Origin: Pycnopodia helianthoides
Taxonomy: Eukaryota > Echinodermata > Asteroidea > Forcipulatida > Asteriidae
Direction: 5' to 3'
Assembly (NCBI GenBank): GCA_032158295.1
Contig: CM063260.1
Span: 3,915,501 to 3,979,500, forward strand
Length of the DNA stretch: 64,000 nt
Part shown: one piece after another, positions 57,601 through 62,859 of the stretch
Layout of the letters: every line of letters begins with the position of its first letter
How positions within the stretch are numbered: position 1 is the stretch's first letter
Notes under the pieces: model-generated
The model's input: only the letters and a program-made list of their open reading frames with translations
Told to the model about the DNA's origin: nothing
Databases searched by the model: none
Position numbers and translations under genes: made by a program

Positions 57601-58305
57601 GTGTTATGAATGGATTCATTATACCTTGAAGATCAAATCCATGTTCTTAGAATGTGTGTCATGTTTTTTGAAAGGGGTAAAAATTGGGCAAATCTGGTGA
57701 CTAGTCTGACCAAAATAGTCGAAATTTTTATTTCGCCACTTTTTTGCACTGCATGACTCGTAACCCTCCGGTCTCCGACCGTCGGGAGGATGGAGGGTTA
57801 CGATTATTGCAACTAGCTGTGGTAGAGCATTCCAGAGTCGGACACTTCCTGGGAAGAACTGGGATTCCGTGAATGGTGTTGATGTACAAATGCAACTGGG
57901 AAAAACTGTGAACTGCTTAGTCATGACTGAGCGCGCTATCTCTGAGAATGTTGAAAGCAAGGCTAAAAAACCTCAAAATGAGCAGCACAATCTGGAGATT
58001 GTCATTATGCAAAACCTTAAAACGAAAATGTGCTCAACAGTTGTAAAAATAGAACAATTTTTAAAAAGTAACTAATGCTGGATATATACGTTTGCAAACT
58101 GTGAGGATAAAGGAAATTGATAATTGAAGGAATTTCCTATTACAAAACTTGTATGAAGTACACCTGGTAAACTGTTTTGTCATTTGCACACGTAGGAAAT
58201 AAGTTATTTGGAAATTCTCTCTCGGTGTGCCTCAAATTATGTGACATATCGGGACTGGTCAATACGGCAATCATGCACAAATCAACATTACCTTCGAGAA
58301 GCCAT
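30803..58305 (-). CDS. PTPN11: PTPN11/SHP2 (corkscrew) tyrosine phosphatase, 14 coding exons recognised
   Basis: Joined - strand exons, 5' to 3': 58305-58292, 50828-50706, 50191-49997, 48845-48683, 43811-43696, 43243-43127, 41555-41462, 40828-40761, 35496-35293, 34544-34413, 34082-33928, 32457-32390, 31788-31637, 30967-30803, then an uncertain last exon. SHP2 is a cytoplasmic phosphatase acting downstream of receptor tyrosine kinases. Its SH2 domains bind phosphotyrosines, and N-SH2 also plugs the PTP site. Visible: N-SH2 with [16 protein letters not shown]2 with [13 protein letters not shown], the pTyr loop [17 protein letters not shown], the catalytic P-loop [10 protein letters not shown], and QTEAQY. 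The tail carries REYIN and KLYENVG, matching Y542 and Y580. The N-SH2 autoinhibitory GDY and AELVQ residues are kept. The coding exons total about 589 codons if one missing base in exon 43696-43811 is ignored; that base breaks the frame here. All other junctions agree in phase. The choice of PTPN11 over PTPN6 is by overall similarity and tail. Confidence 0.93.
31637..31788 (-). CDS. PTPN11: PTPN11 exon 13: PTP Q-loop region
   Basis: Acceptor TTATCTCTCGAAG, donor CAG|GTAACC. It encodes [31 protein letters not shown] and a C-terminal helix. The Gln residues of QTEAQY position the catalytic water in classical PTPs. Confidence 0.92.
32080..32245. repeat. 21-bp minisatellite in PTPN11 intron
   Basis: About seven units of GTCATGATCCTGCAAGAATAG with small changes at the ends (GACCCTGCATGAATAGGTC). 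All three frames stay open in some directions because 21 is a multiple of 3. The resulting ORFs are artefacts. Confidence 0.9.
32390..32457 (-). CDS. PTPN11: PTPN11 exon 12: catalytic P-loop second half
   Basis: Acceptor TTCCTATTGCAG, donor CACG|GTGAGT. It completes the Ser codon and encodes [19 protein letters not shown], so the [10 protein letters not shown] loop is split by an intron within the Ser codon. Confidence 0.93.
32909..33589. mobile_element. hAT-like MITE, 34-bp perfect inverted ends, 8-bp target duplication
   Basis: Inverted ends begin CATAGAGCTATATATATTGA and are perfect for about 34 bp (32909-32942 and 33556-33589). If the element is taken as CATAGAG...CTCTATG, it is flanked by the direct repeat GTCATATC (8 bp). 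No transposase ORF is inside. Intron of PTPN11. Confidence 0.85.
33928..34082 (-). CDS. PTPN11: PTPN11 exon 11: WPD loop and catalytic Cys
   Basis: Acceptor CCTGCAG, donor CAG|GTAAAA. It encodes [20 protein letters not shown] (general-acid Asp in WPDHG) and GPIVVHC with the nucleophilic Cys at the end. Confidence 0.94.
34413..34544 (-). CDS. PTPN11: PTPN11 exon 10: PTP core
   Basis: Acceptor TTGTTTTCAG, donor CAT|GTAAGC. It encodes [19 protein letters not shown] and a strand ending [13 protein letters not shown](K/R)YWPD is a PTP family block. Confidence 0.92.
34619..35080 (+). repeat. 104-bp tandem array, ~4.5 units
   Basis: Units of AACTCAACACCCAAA.TG..GGACTCTGATTATGGTGG and the rest, about 104 bp each, starting near 34623, 34727, 34831, 34935 and 35038. 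The middle copies are nearly identical and the outer ones diverged. The same unit occurs singly at 11490 and as a reversed array at 51990-52465. Confidence 0.9.
35293..35496 (-). CDS. PTPN11: PTPN11 exon 9: PTP core with expanded loop
   Basis: Donor AAAG|GTGAGG. It encodes [12 protein letters not shown], then [20 protein letters not shown] and RGK, the standard PTP block. The first ~25 residues ([20 protein letters not shown]) have no counterpart of that length in vertebrate SHP2, which has only a short linker here. The acceptor is taken as GACGTAG, directly downstream of a (CT)n tract; in-frame alternatives nearer the PTP core exist. Confidence 0.88.
35511..35535. repeat. (AG)n microsatellite serving as a polypyrimidine tract
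   Basis: (GA)12 on the + strand reads as (CT)n on the gene strand and lies 15-39 nt upstream of the chosen acceptor of PTPN11 exon 9. Confidence 0.8.
35598..35885 (+). mobile_element. tRNA-derived SINE
   Basis: Head with GGCTTAGTGGTTACTTCCCC and B-box GAGGTTCGAATCCC. The body includes GAGTGGGCTCTCACCCC, GTTGGGGTTTTCCTACC and ACACAGGTATCTTCTGGCTA. It ends with AATAATAATAAAAG. The same family occurs, interrupted, at 54384-54840. Confidence 0.8.
36741..37130. mobile_element. TTAA MITE (AAAGGAACATTACAGAATTG), copy 2
   Basis: Left end TTAAAGGAACATTACAGAAT. The right end is degraded (GTAATGTTCC then A-rich). The body matches copy 3 (62860-63255) in TGTAGAAGTTTGAGATCGAT and CTCACTGAGCGATAAAC. Large PTPN11 intron. 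Confidence 0.85.
37470..38312 (+). repeat. 67-bp minisatellite, ~12.5 units, with higher-order pattern
   Basis: The unit is CTACTGGTATGCTTACTCTC then TTTGAATCAAGATAAGGTGC and AACATTGGAATGTTGGCAAA ACTGCTG, 67 bp. Variants (AAGATAAGG, GATACAAGATGAGG, AATCAAGATGAGG) recur in the same order in two blocks of about five units. Inside the PTPN11 intron 35497-40760. Confidence 0.95.
38313..39570. other. PTPN11 intron, no recognised feature
   Basis: AT-rich intronic sequence with a poly-G tract (about 39112-39122). No splice-bounded coding block was seen on either strand. Confidence 0.5.
39580..39899. mobile_element. TTAA MITE (AAAGGCAC..ACACGTTTGG), copy 2
   Basis: Ends TTTAAAGGCACAGTACACGT and ACGTGTACGGTGCCTTTAA are inverted and carry TTAA. 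The body is diverged from 20428-20758. PTPN11 intron. Confidence 0.75.
40387..40628. mobile_element. GGGCCC-family MITE, copy 3 (larger, near-perfect foldback)
   Basis: GGGCCCAATTTCATAGAGCT at 40387 and the inverse ending at 40628. The arms extend inward about 90-100 bp (AATTTTGCTTAGCATGAAAT, AACAGGATTACCAACCAAAT and their inverses). This copy is therefore almost a full palindrome, unlike the others. Confidence 0.85.
40761..40828 (-). CDS. PTPN11: PTPN11 exon 8: PTP N-terminal strand
   Basis: Acceptor TTTGCTTTGTTTAG, donor GAT|GTAAGT. It completes Phe of ILPF and encodes [22 protein letters not shown]. The DYINAN motif is standard for classical PTPs. Confidence 0.92.
41310..41375. repeat. 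Short repeat with GGGGCTAGCC-like core, copies at 41640 and 43290
   Basis: GGCTAGCCCCATCAGTGTGA and GTTCTCCCTGGGG also appear as GGGTAGCCCCATCAGTTATC at about 41690 and, inverted, at about 43295-43335. The latter two carry (ATTT)n / (AAAT)n tails. A small retrotransposed repeat or SINE body. Confidence 0.6.
41462..41555 (-). CDS. PTPN11: PTPN11 exon 7: linker into PTP domain
   Basis: Acceptor TTTTGTGTAG, donor CCAT|GTGAGT. It encodes [20 protein letters not shown], then [11 protein letters not shown], the pTyr-recognition loop of the PTP domain. Confidence 0.93.
41640..41945 (+). repeat. Repeat cluster: (TTTA)n element and ACACGGAGGC foldback
   Basis: (ATTT)n at 41652-41674, followed by CTTATTTAACCAGGGTAGCC, a tRNA-like B-box GTGGGATTCGAACCCCAGGC, and then the dispersed ACACGGAGGCCGTGGCCTCC repeat bracketed by CCAGGCCTGG at both ends (41778 and 41930). 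Confidence 0.65.
41981..42263. mobile_element. hAT-like MITE, CATAGAGTTATATA ends, 8-bp target duplication
   Basis: Inverted ends CATAGAGTTATATAGAAGAA and its inverse (about 32 bp, near perfect) flank about 220 bp. The direct repeat CATCAACT (8 bp) is on both sides. Same terminal heptamer as the element at 32909-33589, but a different interior. Confidence 0.88.
42340..42640 (-). repeat. ~118-bp satellite-like repeat, group A
   Basis: Segments with TTTACCACATAATATCATAT, CAAAACCACA.TGGA.AATAT and AGTAGGAGG(G)TTGACTGT occur twice. Other groups are at 44080-44450, 47500-47660 (reversed) and 55590-55790 (reversed). Confidence 0.6.
42822..43060 (+). mobile_element. tRNA(Ser/Leu)-like SINE
   Basis: Head TGTCTTGGCCGAGCGGTTCA (A-box region) and GTGGGTTCGAGTCCTGGTCG (B-box). 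The body continues GCACTTGTGTCCTTGAGCAA and TTGTCCTTCGGATGGGATGT. The minus-strand element at 12870-13260 is the same family. Confidence 0.82.
43127..43243 (-). CDS. PTPN11: PTPN11 exon 6: end of C-SH2 and inter-domain linker
   Basis: Acceptor TTTGCATCCACAG, donor GAG|GTAAGT. It encodes [20 protein letters not shown] and a Lys/Ser linker ending KAGFEEEFE, corresponding to SHP2's PLNTTRI...G.WEEFE. Confidence 0.93.
43594..43695 (-). repeat. ~14-bp minisatellite at the PTPN11 exon 5 donor
   Basis: About seven units of CTGACCCTATGGC with small changes, running up to the donor site of the C-SH2 exon (43696). In the gene strand the intron therefore starts GTAAGGTCTTAGGGTCAGG. Confidence 0.85.
43696..43811 (-). 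pseudogene. PTPN11: PTPN11 exon 5: C-SH2, with one-base deletion (frameshift)
   Basis: Acceptor TTTTGACAG, donor ACAG|GTAAGG. It encodes [20 protein letters not shown] and HYKKN in one frame, then [13 protein letters not shown] in the next. The exon is 116 nt, while 117 (39 codons) are needed by both the flanking phases and the SHP2 family. The lost base lies at the CC of 43736-43737, where KKN(P)MVET is expected. As written, translation stops at a TAG two codons on. The rest of the gene is intact and well conserved, so a sequencing or assembly error is the likelier explanation. Confidence 0.85.
44080..44450 (+). repeat. ~115-bp tandem repeat, 3-4 units, group B
   Basis: Units contain GCATGCACAGTTTATCCATC, ATTCAAAACCAGTGTA, and GACAGTAGGAGGGTTGACTA. 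They are found at about 44090, 44175, 44290 and 44400. PTPN11 intron. Confidence 0.8.
45926..46104. mobile_element. GGGCCC-family MITE, copy 4
   Basis: Inverted GGGCCCAATTTCATAGAGCT ends around AGAATAAATTTACTAGCCAA and GTGACTGGTATCCTGC. PTPN11 intron. Confidence 0.85.
47500..47665 (-). repeat. ~118-bp satellite-like repeat, group C (reversed)
   Basis: Inverse of the group A/B unit: AACCCTCCTACTGCCTGTCC, GTGGTTTTGAATGACGAATA and ATGGTATATGGTGAATGGAT. Confidence 0.55.
47833..48186. mobile_element. TTAA MITE (AAAGGTATT), copy 2
   Basis: Same family and orientation as 18195-18536. The body shares TTTGTGTGATTAA.CATAT, CTGTGAAAATTTGAGCTCAA and GATCTTACCAATAGTGTACA. PTPN11 intron. Confidence 0.82.
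48305..48400 (+). repeat. (GT)n microsatellite, first
   Basis: About 45 TG dinucleotides with one GG interruption. A second (TG)n array is at 48560-48602, separated by a 150-bp unique segment with the duplicated words CCCCACAAGG and GGAACAAT. Confidence 0.95.
48560..48602 (+). repeat. (GT)n microsatellite, second
   Basis: About 21 GT dinucleotides. It lies 80 bp downstream (gene strand: in the intron just after exon 4) of the C-SH2 exon donor. Confidence 0.95.
48683..48845 (-). CDS. PTPN11: PTPN11 exon 4: C-SH2, phosphotyrosine-binding Arg
   Basis: Acceptor CTTCATCCACAG, donor CAG|GTGAGT. It encodes [20 protein letters not shown], then [20 protein letters not shown] and [16 protein letters not shown] carries the invariant phosphate-binding Arg. 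The TEDK loop is shorter than in vertebrates. Confidence 0.95.
49160..49245. repeat. Dispersed 'CATTTATATAGCGCC' repeat
   Basis: (AATC)n run, then ACATTTATATAGCGCCAAAA and AAAGGCGCTAAAGAC. Resembles 30345-30480. Confidence 0.55.
49997..50191 (-). CDS. PTPN11: PTPN11 exon 3: N-SH2 second half
   Basis: Acceptor TTCCTCTCCAG, donor GAGAG|GTAAGC. It encodes [20 protein letters not shown], then [26 protein letters not shown] and [13 protein letters not shown]. The GDY and A-x-x-E loop residues that contact the PTP domain in the autoinhibited state are conserved. The second Tyr of SHP2's DYYD is Phe here. Confidence 0.95.
50283..50630 (+). repeat. GGCCAGTGAAAATAGCATCG dispersed repeat, copy 2
   Basis: Matches 23495-23850 through most of its length, with a poly-C insert at about 50590. 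Lies between PTPN11 exons 2 and 3. Confidence 0.7.
50706..50828 (-). CDS. PTPN11: PTPN11 exon 2: N-SH2 first half
   Basis: Acceptor TTCATTGACAG, donor CCG|GTGAGT. It encodes [15 protein letters not shown] and [20 protein letters not shown], then LSV. The FLCRPS Arg binds phosphotyrosine. Confidence 0.95.
51990..52465 (-). repeat. Reversed array of the 104-bp unit, ~4 units
   Basis: Units of CTGCACTAGTAAACTGATT, GGCATACCACCATA, AGAGTCCAACA and GTTGGGTGTTGAGT are the reverse complement of the array at 34619-35080. They are more diverged and carry different end deletions. PTPN11 intron 1. Confidence 0.85.
52466..53440. other. PTPN11 intron 1, no recognised feature
   Basis: AT-rich with two poly-G tracts (about 53058-53067 and 53255-53270). 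Short ORFs only. Confidence 0.5.
53444..53996. mobile_element. TTAA-type MITE (AAAGGCAG..), internally triplicated
   Basis: Ends ATAAAGGCAGTATATACTTT and AAAAGTATACCCTGCCTTTA. The inner unit TTTCTAACAA...GGTGCTCTTTA.CAAGTAAG...GTTAACTTGTG (about 78 bp) is repeated three times, so this copy (553 bp) is longer than its relatives at 20428 and 39580 (about 320-330 bp). Confidence 0.8.
54384..54840 (+). mobile_element. SINE interrupted by a GGGCCC-family MITE
   Basis: The SINE head GGTTGGCTCAGTGGTTTCTT (54392 on) and tail (ACAGGTATCTTCGGGCCAAC to CGATAAAATAAT, 54768-54842) match the element at 35598-35885. The two parts are separated by a MITE at 54468-54663 (CAGGGTCCAATTTCATAGAG ... TATGAAATTGGGCCC). 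Confidence 0.8.
54900..55045 (+). repeat. (AAAC/CAAA)n low-complexity tract
   Basis: AAACAAACAAACAAAC and AAGCAAACAAGC repeats with small variations. The Cys/Phe/Leu-rich minus-strand ORF is compositional. Confidence 0.8.
55590..55800 (-). repeat. ~118-bp satellite-like repeat, group D (reversed)
   Basis: TCAACCCTCTTACTGTCTGA, AATGATAAATGCACCATGCG, and TCAACCCTCCTACTAATGGT give two diverged units. Confidence 0.6.
56255..56489. mobile_element. GGGCCC-family MITE, diverged copy 5
   Basis: CTGGGCCAAATTTTATAGAG at the left and TATGGATGAAATTGGGCCC at the right. The interior has ATGTCACATGTACAATTGGT. Another degraded copy is at about 59371-59524. Confidence 0.75.
56923..57812. mobile_element. 0.9-kb foldback element with ~190-bp inverted repeats
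   Basis: Left arm 56923-57115 and right arm 57618-57812 are inverse copies (ATAATCGTAACCCTCCATCC, GTTACGAGTCATGCAGTGCA, GACTATTTTGGTCAGACTAG and on). They are about 90% identical by eye, around a core of about 500 bp with no transposase ORF. Both arms encode the same peptide ([20 protein letters not shown]) on opposite strands, an echo of the symmetry and not evidence for a protein. It is inserted near a LINE fragment in PTPN11 intron 1. Confidence 0.9.
57813..57910 (-). mobile_element. LINE reverse transcriptase C-terminal fragment
   Basis: The minus-strand frame reads [16 protein letters not shown], the typical end-of-RT motif W-N-x-L-P of CR1/L2-like LINEs. Sequence left of the foldback element (56880-56922, GCTGTGGTATAGTTGCGATA) resembles 57820-57840, suggesting that insertion split or duplicated this fragment. 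Confidence 0.65.
58292..58305 (-). CDS. PTPN11: PTPN11 exon 1: start codon (14 coding nt)
   Basis: Reads ATGGCTTCTCGAAG followed by the donor GTAATG. It gives Met-Ala-Ser-Arg and, joined to exon 2, Arg-Trp-Phe-His-Pro, matching the SHP2 start M-T-S-R-R-W-F-H-P. The ATG context (AAGATGG) is good. The 5' UTR and promoter lie at higher coordinates and are not delimited. Confidence rests on the exact phase and the peptide match despite the tiny size. Confidence 0.85.
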
Positions 58306-59000
58306 CTTGCTTAATGTCTAAAATGTTCCCGTCTAATCCAATCCAAGACCGATTATTCCTATCCAACGATCGAAGAACTCCAGATGAAAGGAAATGTCAG
58401 ATTTACCCGAACTAGCAAATTTTAAGAACACTTCTTAACCATGTTTTGTTCTATAAACCACCCTCCCTAGTGACTTCTTGTCGACCGACCAGGAAGTTAA
58501 TCAGTCGTCGGATACTTTCTGTAATTACACTGGTACCCGACTAGACTATCAAACCCACGAAAATGCAGTTTGGGTTCGGAACCAGTTTAGAAAAGTTCGA
58601 AGGTTTTGTTCAGCGATTAAAAAAACTAAAAATGTACGGTGGGTTCGAGAGGACATCGAAATGATGGTCATGGTCATTCGGAAGACTAATTTTGAGCATG
58701 AATGTGCCGAATGGAGGTTGGTAGTGCAGATGCAAAGGAATGTCTTTCTTTTTAATTGTGTTGCTAAATTGATTTTGGTGTGTGCAGTCTTATTTTAGAC
58801 TAGCTGTTTGCGAACATTAATTTGTCCAGGTGTTCGTCCAGTGCAAACAAGCGGGCTGCTCGCAAATTTATTTTCTGCAGCACACGTCGGCTATGGAGTC
58901 AACAGTTAAGGGATAGGGAAGAACAGCCTATCTCTTAACTGTTGACTGTATTGACGAAGTATGCTGCAGAAAGAAAAAAATGCGGGCTGCTCATCTTCCT
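58306..59000 (-). promoter_or_regulatory. Likely PTPN11 5' UTR and upstream region
   Basis: Sequence immediately upstream of the start codon on the - strand. It contains a 106-codon plus-strand ORF at 58478-58798 with no family resemblance, and an inverted pair ACAGTTAAGGGATAGG / CCTATCTCTTAACTGT at about 58900-58943. No TATA box or initiator can be called with confidence. Confidence 0.35.
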
Positions 59001-59009
59001 GAGTGTGCG

Positions 59010-59145
59010 GCCGTATCCGAATTGGCGGCTTCGGCTACAGCTACGAGAGTTGCTATGCTTAGGACGTCCTATACTTCAACGCATTATGACGCGACGATCC
59101 AGCCGTAGCCGTAGCCTTACCCGCTAATATTGGCCTCGGCCCAGG
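59010..59145. repeat. GGCGGCT foldback repeat, copy 4
   Basis: Left CCGAATTGGCGGCTTCGGCT, right AGCCGTAGCCGTAGCCTTAC. Internal ACGTCCTATACTTCAACGCA resembles 28945-28965. Confidence 0.65.
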
Positions 59146-60286
59146 ATGCTGTTCTTGGCATTTTGTTCTCCCTGCCTAAGATAATTAAATTAATTTTAAA
59201 AAATCACTCATCTTTTTGTTTTCTTCCCCATTTTTTCTTTTCTTTTTCGTTTTTTTTTTTGGGGGGGGGGTGAGAAGGGGCTATGTTTTTCCTTTTTTCA
59301 AGATGGACTGCATGCATAATTGCATCTTGATTTTTTTTCGTGGTGCACCTGGGGGAAAAAGGGGGTGCAGGCCGAATTTCATAGAGCTGGTTAAGCACAA
59401 AAAATAATGTTGCTTTACCAGAATAACTACCATGTCAGTGTACCAATTGTGACTGGTATCCTGCTCATTTCTGCTTAGCAGGAAACGTTTTCTGAAGTTA
59501 AGAAGCTCTACAAAATTAAGCCCAGGGATACCTTACTGCAGATTAGAAATGACTCATATTTCGACTCATTGTTACAACTTGATTCATTAGTTGCATAAAC
59601 GAATTAATTTATGACTTTTAAACCTATCTCAATAAATTGAGGGCGCTTTGATACAATAATAACAACTTTACATACACTACAGAAATTGCACTGAAGCAAA
59701 TCACTTTAATTTATATAAGACGTCGTAGTGTAGAATTTTCCACCATAGTCGAAAATTCCACACCACGAATTCTTATCTGTGAGTCAATTTTTGAGACCAT
59801 TCGTTACTTTTATACCTAAACCCGTACACTACATCCCAACAAGTAGACACACTGATCAATCGTCCGTTGTTATCACCGGTTCACATCCATTGGTTATATC
59901 ACACACCAAAATGAAATAATAATTATTATCATAAACGAATAGTTTAAATACAAAAGGAATCACTTTGTCAGTTGGCCGTCAGGAAACACACTCCAGCAAA
60001 CTTGTTGAGCCTGAAGTATAGTAATTAAACGAATTTTTTTAATTAGAAAGCGTTAAAATTATTACGTGAATTATGTTAATATCAAAATTTGGATGGGTCA
60101 AGAACAAATTACCCTCACTTGGATCAAAATCTTGGGGATCAAAATCATTTGGATCAAAAGAAGGATTTCTTAGCACCGCCCATCTACATAAATACAATTA
60201 TTCTTACTCGAATAAATTATACAACACAGAAGTTATCGAATAAAACTATTTTTGTATACAATTCAAACACATTTTGGGTTTTTTCC

Positions 60287-61320
60287 TCACGAAAGGGCAT
60301 TTAAAAACGTTTTGGTCAGGAGGCGTTGGTCAACCGCCTCGTTGTCCATAATGTCGACCGCCTGATGTCCGTCCGCGTCACAACTGGTCTTGGAGGAAGA
60401 AGACGCCACGGGCCTCGAGGAGCAGGAGGCACTCGAAGGAAAAGGCCGGCCGAACTCCTCCCAAAAATGCAGCCCGTAACTACGGAAGATTTCCTCGAAG
60501 GGTGCGCTTATAATATTCCCACTGGAGTTATTCAGGAATCTGTGACTGGGGTGTTCGAATTTTGTTGGTGTATCAGAACTTTGATCGTCAGTGCAATCCT
60601 CATAATTAGAGAACGAGGAGTCATCGTCAGCGGGTGAGTGGAACGACATGTATGCCGTGTCGTCAGGTCGTTTTACGGCAGGTCCAGTGGTACCCCGTTC
60701 ATCGTGTCCATCCTCCCCGAAGCCCAGGTCGCCACAGTCGCCAGAGTAGGGTGGTATTTGCAGGAGAATTTTTTCTTCCGTCGAACTGTTTAGGATTTTG
60801 TTATATACATACATTATTTTGATTTGCTCACAGAGCAACTCATGTTAATTCTGTTCACATTTTCTGTTATTATTATTTTAATAAAAATTGGCCAGGAAAC
60901 ATTTTTGCGTAAAAGGAGGATTGAAAGGGGCGGGGCAAAACAGTTTCCTACAACTTGGACTAATAATGGTGACATAATCTAAAGTGTAGCATTGTGCACA
61001 GCTGACGTATTCGAGAATTTTTCTTCCAAGGTCTTTTAAATGATGCTGTTATTTTATCCAAAGTCAGTCTTCTTGAAGCTCGAACTCACTTTGGCCGCTT
61101 GAGGCCTCCTTTCATTAAATCAACTGCATCTTCAAAGTTGACCTCCTTCACACAGTGGATAAGTTGTTGTTCTGCATCGCCAACCATACTGGAAGAGATC
61201 AAAAGTTTATAAATGATTCCAAACTGTTGTCATATCTTTCTAGAGACTCACAAACCGTCCAAAAGGACCCTCAGAACGGACTAGCACTGTGACTCCATGA
61301 GGCGTGAAAATGATCTGCAT
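60287..61320 (-). CDS. Unrecognised protein, three 3' exons
   Basis: Exons on the - strand: 61314-61256 (or starting at ATG 61320), 61188-61090, 60785-60287, with stop TGA at 60287-60289. Junctions CG|GTTTGT, TTCCAG|T, AAA|GTGAGT and AACAG|TTCG all keep one frame. They give IIFTPHGVTVLVRSEGPFGR, then MVGDAEQQLIHCVKEVNFED, LMKGGLKRPNS and a Ser/Asp-rich region of about 165 residues. That region includes PFEEIFRSYGLHFWEEFGRP near its C-terminus. I do not recognise the family. The acidic/Ser-rich middle looks disordered, and the FEEIFRSYGLHFWEEF segment looks like an amphipathic helix or short interaction motif. The exon 61188 reading is well supported by phase. The GTTTGT donor is weak. Confidence 0.55.
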
Positions 61321-61369
61321 AATAATGTGTAGAGAGAATTAATGACAATATGAAATGTTTATTTTTTTA

Positions 61370-61560
61370 CTGATGGAGGAAAACCCCAAACAAGGAAAAC
61401 TCAAGCAACCGGGTAGGGACTGAAAACTCAATCCACATGCAAGGCTCGAGCAGTACGGGAATTGAATCGAGGCGGGATCCACAACGGAAAGGGAGGCAGT
61501 ATGGGAGAAACAACGGCCAACCTGCCCAGGTTGGGGAAGCCCCCCCCCCCCCCAATGCTC
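61370..61560 (-). mobile_element. tRNA-like SINE fragment with poly-C
   Basis: Contains AACTCAATCCACATGCAAGG and GGAATTGAATCGAGGCGGGA (B-box-like in reverse) and ends at a poly-C run (61543-61554). A related CAATCCACATGCAAGGCTC segment is at 12535. The ORFs across it are not coding. Confidence 0.6.
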
Positions 61561-61813
61561 CACACTGGAATTCCCAAAGAAACGAACAAGTAAAATATGT
61601 ATAGGCCCCTATACAAAAAAAAATTTGCAAAATGATGCATAGGCATGTATTATACATGATGTCGATCGAGCAGGGGAAAAAGTAAATGTTTTTAGAGGCG
61701 GGGAAAAAACTACCTACAAGAAAAAGAAAACAACAAAACCAGGTTAGACCTTTAAAAATATTGCATTGGCTCATTCTAGACTCCCTACTCCTTCCTGTAC
61801 TAATTCAACTTAC

Positions 61814-62410
61814 CCTTGTTTATTTTCAGCCTGACAGGTGAATTTCCATACTTTCCAAACATGCTTGGAATAATAAGTATTTTATCTGAGATAACTTTTG
61901 GGAGTGAAGATTCTTTGTTTTCTTCTAACAATGCGCTCGTGTCGGGCGCGCGCTCTGCGTCTTTTATGACGCGCAGGATGACAAAAGCCCACCAGCAAAA
62001 ATCTTCGATTAAAAGCACTCGTATGAAAACAATCCAAAAGGATTAAAACCAGAGAAAACTTTCACTGGACACCACTTTCTTCGTTTTGTATAAAATGTTT
62101 GTTTAACATGTGCGTCCTTCCAAATCCAAAACGTCACTTTTTCCCTCCCTCCTCCTGCATCCCCCAAGAAAAGAAAAGAAAAAAAGAAAAAGAAATCAGC
62201 CTATTGAGGGCGCTATAACACAATAATTATTACAAAACACGTGCGAAGTCGAACGAAATGAGCCAAGTTACCTTCGTCACACGGATAGAAAAAGCAGGCT
62301 ACTTCTGTCGTAAAATCACCACAAACTATGATTTTCATCTCGAAACTTTTCAATGGCCCTTGCAGAGTTATGACATTAGCGTCTGTGAACACAATGTATG
62401 TGACTGACAA
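61814..62410 (-). CDS. Unrecognised protein, two candidate 5' exons
   Basis: Minus-strand exon 62410-62272 starts with ATG and ends GAAG|GTAACT. Exon 61954-61814 follows an acceptor GACGCAG and ends AAGG|GTAAGT. Both junctions fit in phase 1. Peptide: MSVTYIVFTDANVITLQGPL, FEMKIIVCGDFTTEVACFFY, then an acidic linker and KILIIPSMFGKYGNSPVRLK. The exit phase (1) does not match the entry phase (0) of exon 61314, so at least one exon between them is unidentified or the two groups belong to different genes. No family recognised. Confidence 0.4.
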
Positions 62411-62589
62411 GTCATCGACGCTCGGAAAATTAGGTAACTAAGCTGAAAAATGTGCTGTGACGTGACTAATAAATGTATTACACGATTGGAAATGAATGTT
62501 ATTTCCCTTAACCAGTTGCACTATGTAAAAATATATGTATTTGACCTCCTTAGCTTAGCACTACCATTCTAAGCCCTGTTGTAATATTT

Positions 62590-62800
62590 AGTACCAGGCC
62601 TTGAATTTCATCTTTGAGAGGGCAGACCATTTTCATTTTGCAAGGAGCACTATCATTAGAATAAAAAAAAGTTTAATTCAAATATTTTGGGAAACTTCTG
62701 AAAGTGAAGGGGCGCAAAAAGGCCAAAGAGTTGAAGAGGAGGGGGCGCAACAATTTTAACAAAGGCCAAGGCCACCGTGTAATTCCAGGCCTGTAGAACT
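62590..62800 (-). repeat. Dispersed repeat (ACACGGTGGC family), reversed
   Basis: ACCAGGCCTTGAATTTCATC at the left and CACCGTGTAATTCCAGGCCT at the right mirror the copies at 345-510 and 41775-41945. Confidence 0.6.
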
Positions 62801-62859
62801 ATTCTCTACAGTGAGTAAGGTATTTATTATAATTTTGACTTTGACTTTTGGGAAAGCAC

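Noticed and set aside
56870..57960. Identical peptides on both strands suggesting a duplicated gene
   Set aside because: They arise from the two inverse arms of the foldback element, not from coding conservation.
58478..58798. 106-codon + strand ORF upstream of PTPN11
   Set aside because: No recognisable domain and no splice-linked partner. It could be a real small gene, but nothing supports it.
61367..61774. 135-codon - strand ORF as a linking exon of the unrecognised gene
   Set aside because: A good acceptor (TTTTTCTTGTAG) exists, but no donor gives the needed phase and half of the ORF is SINE sequence.
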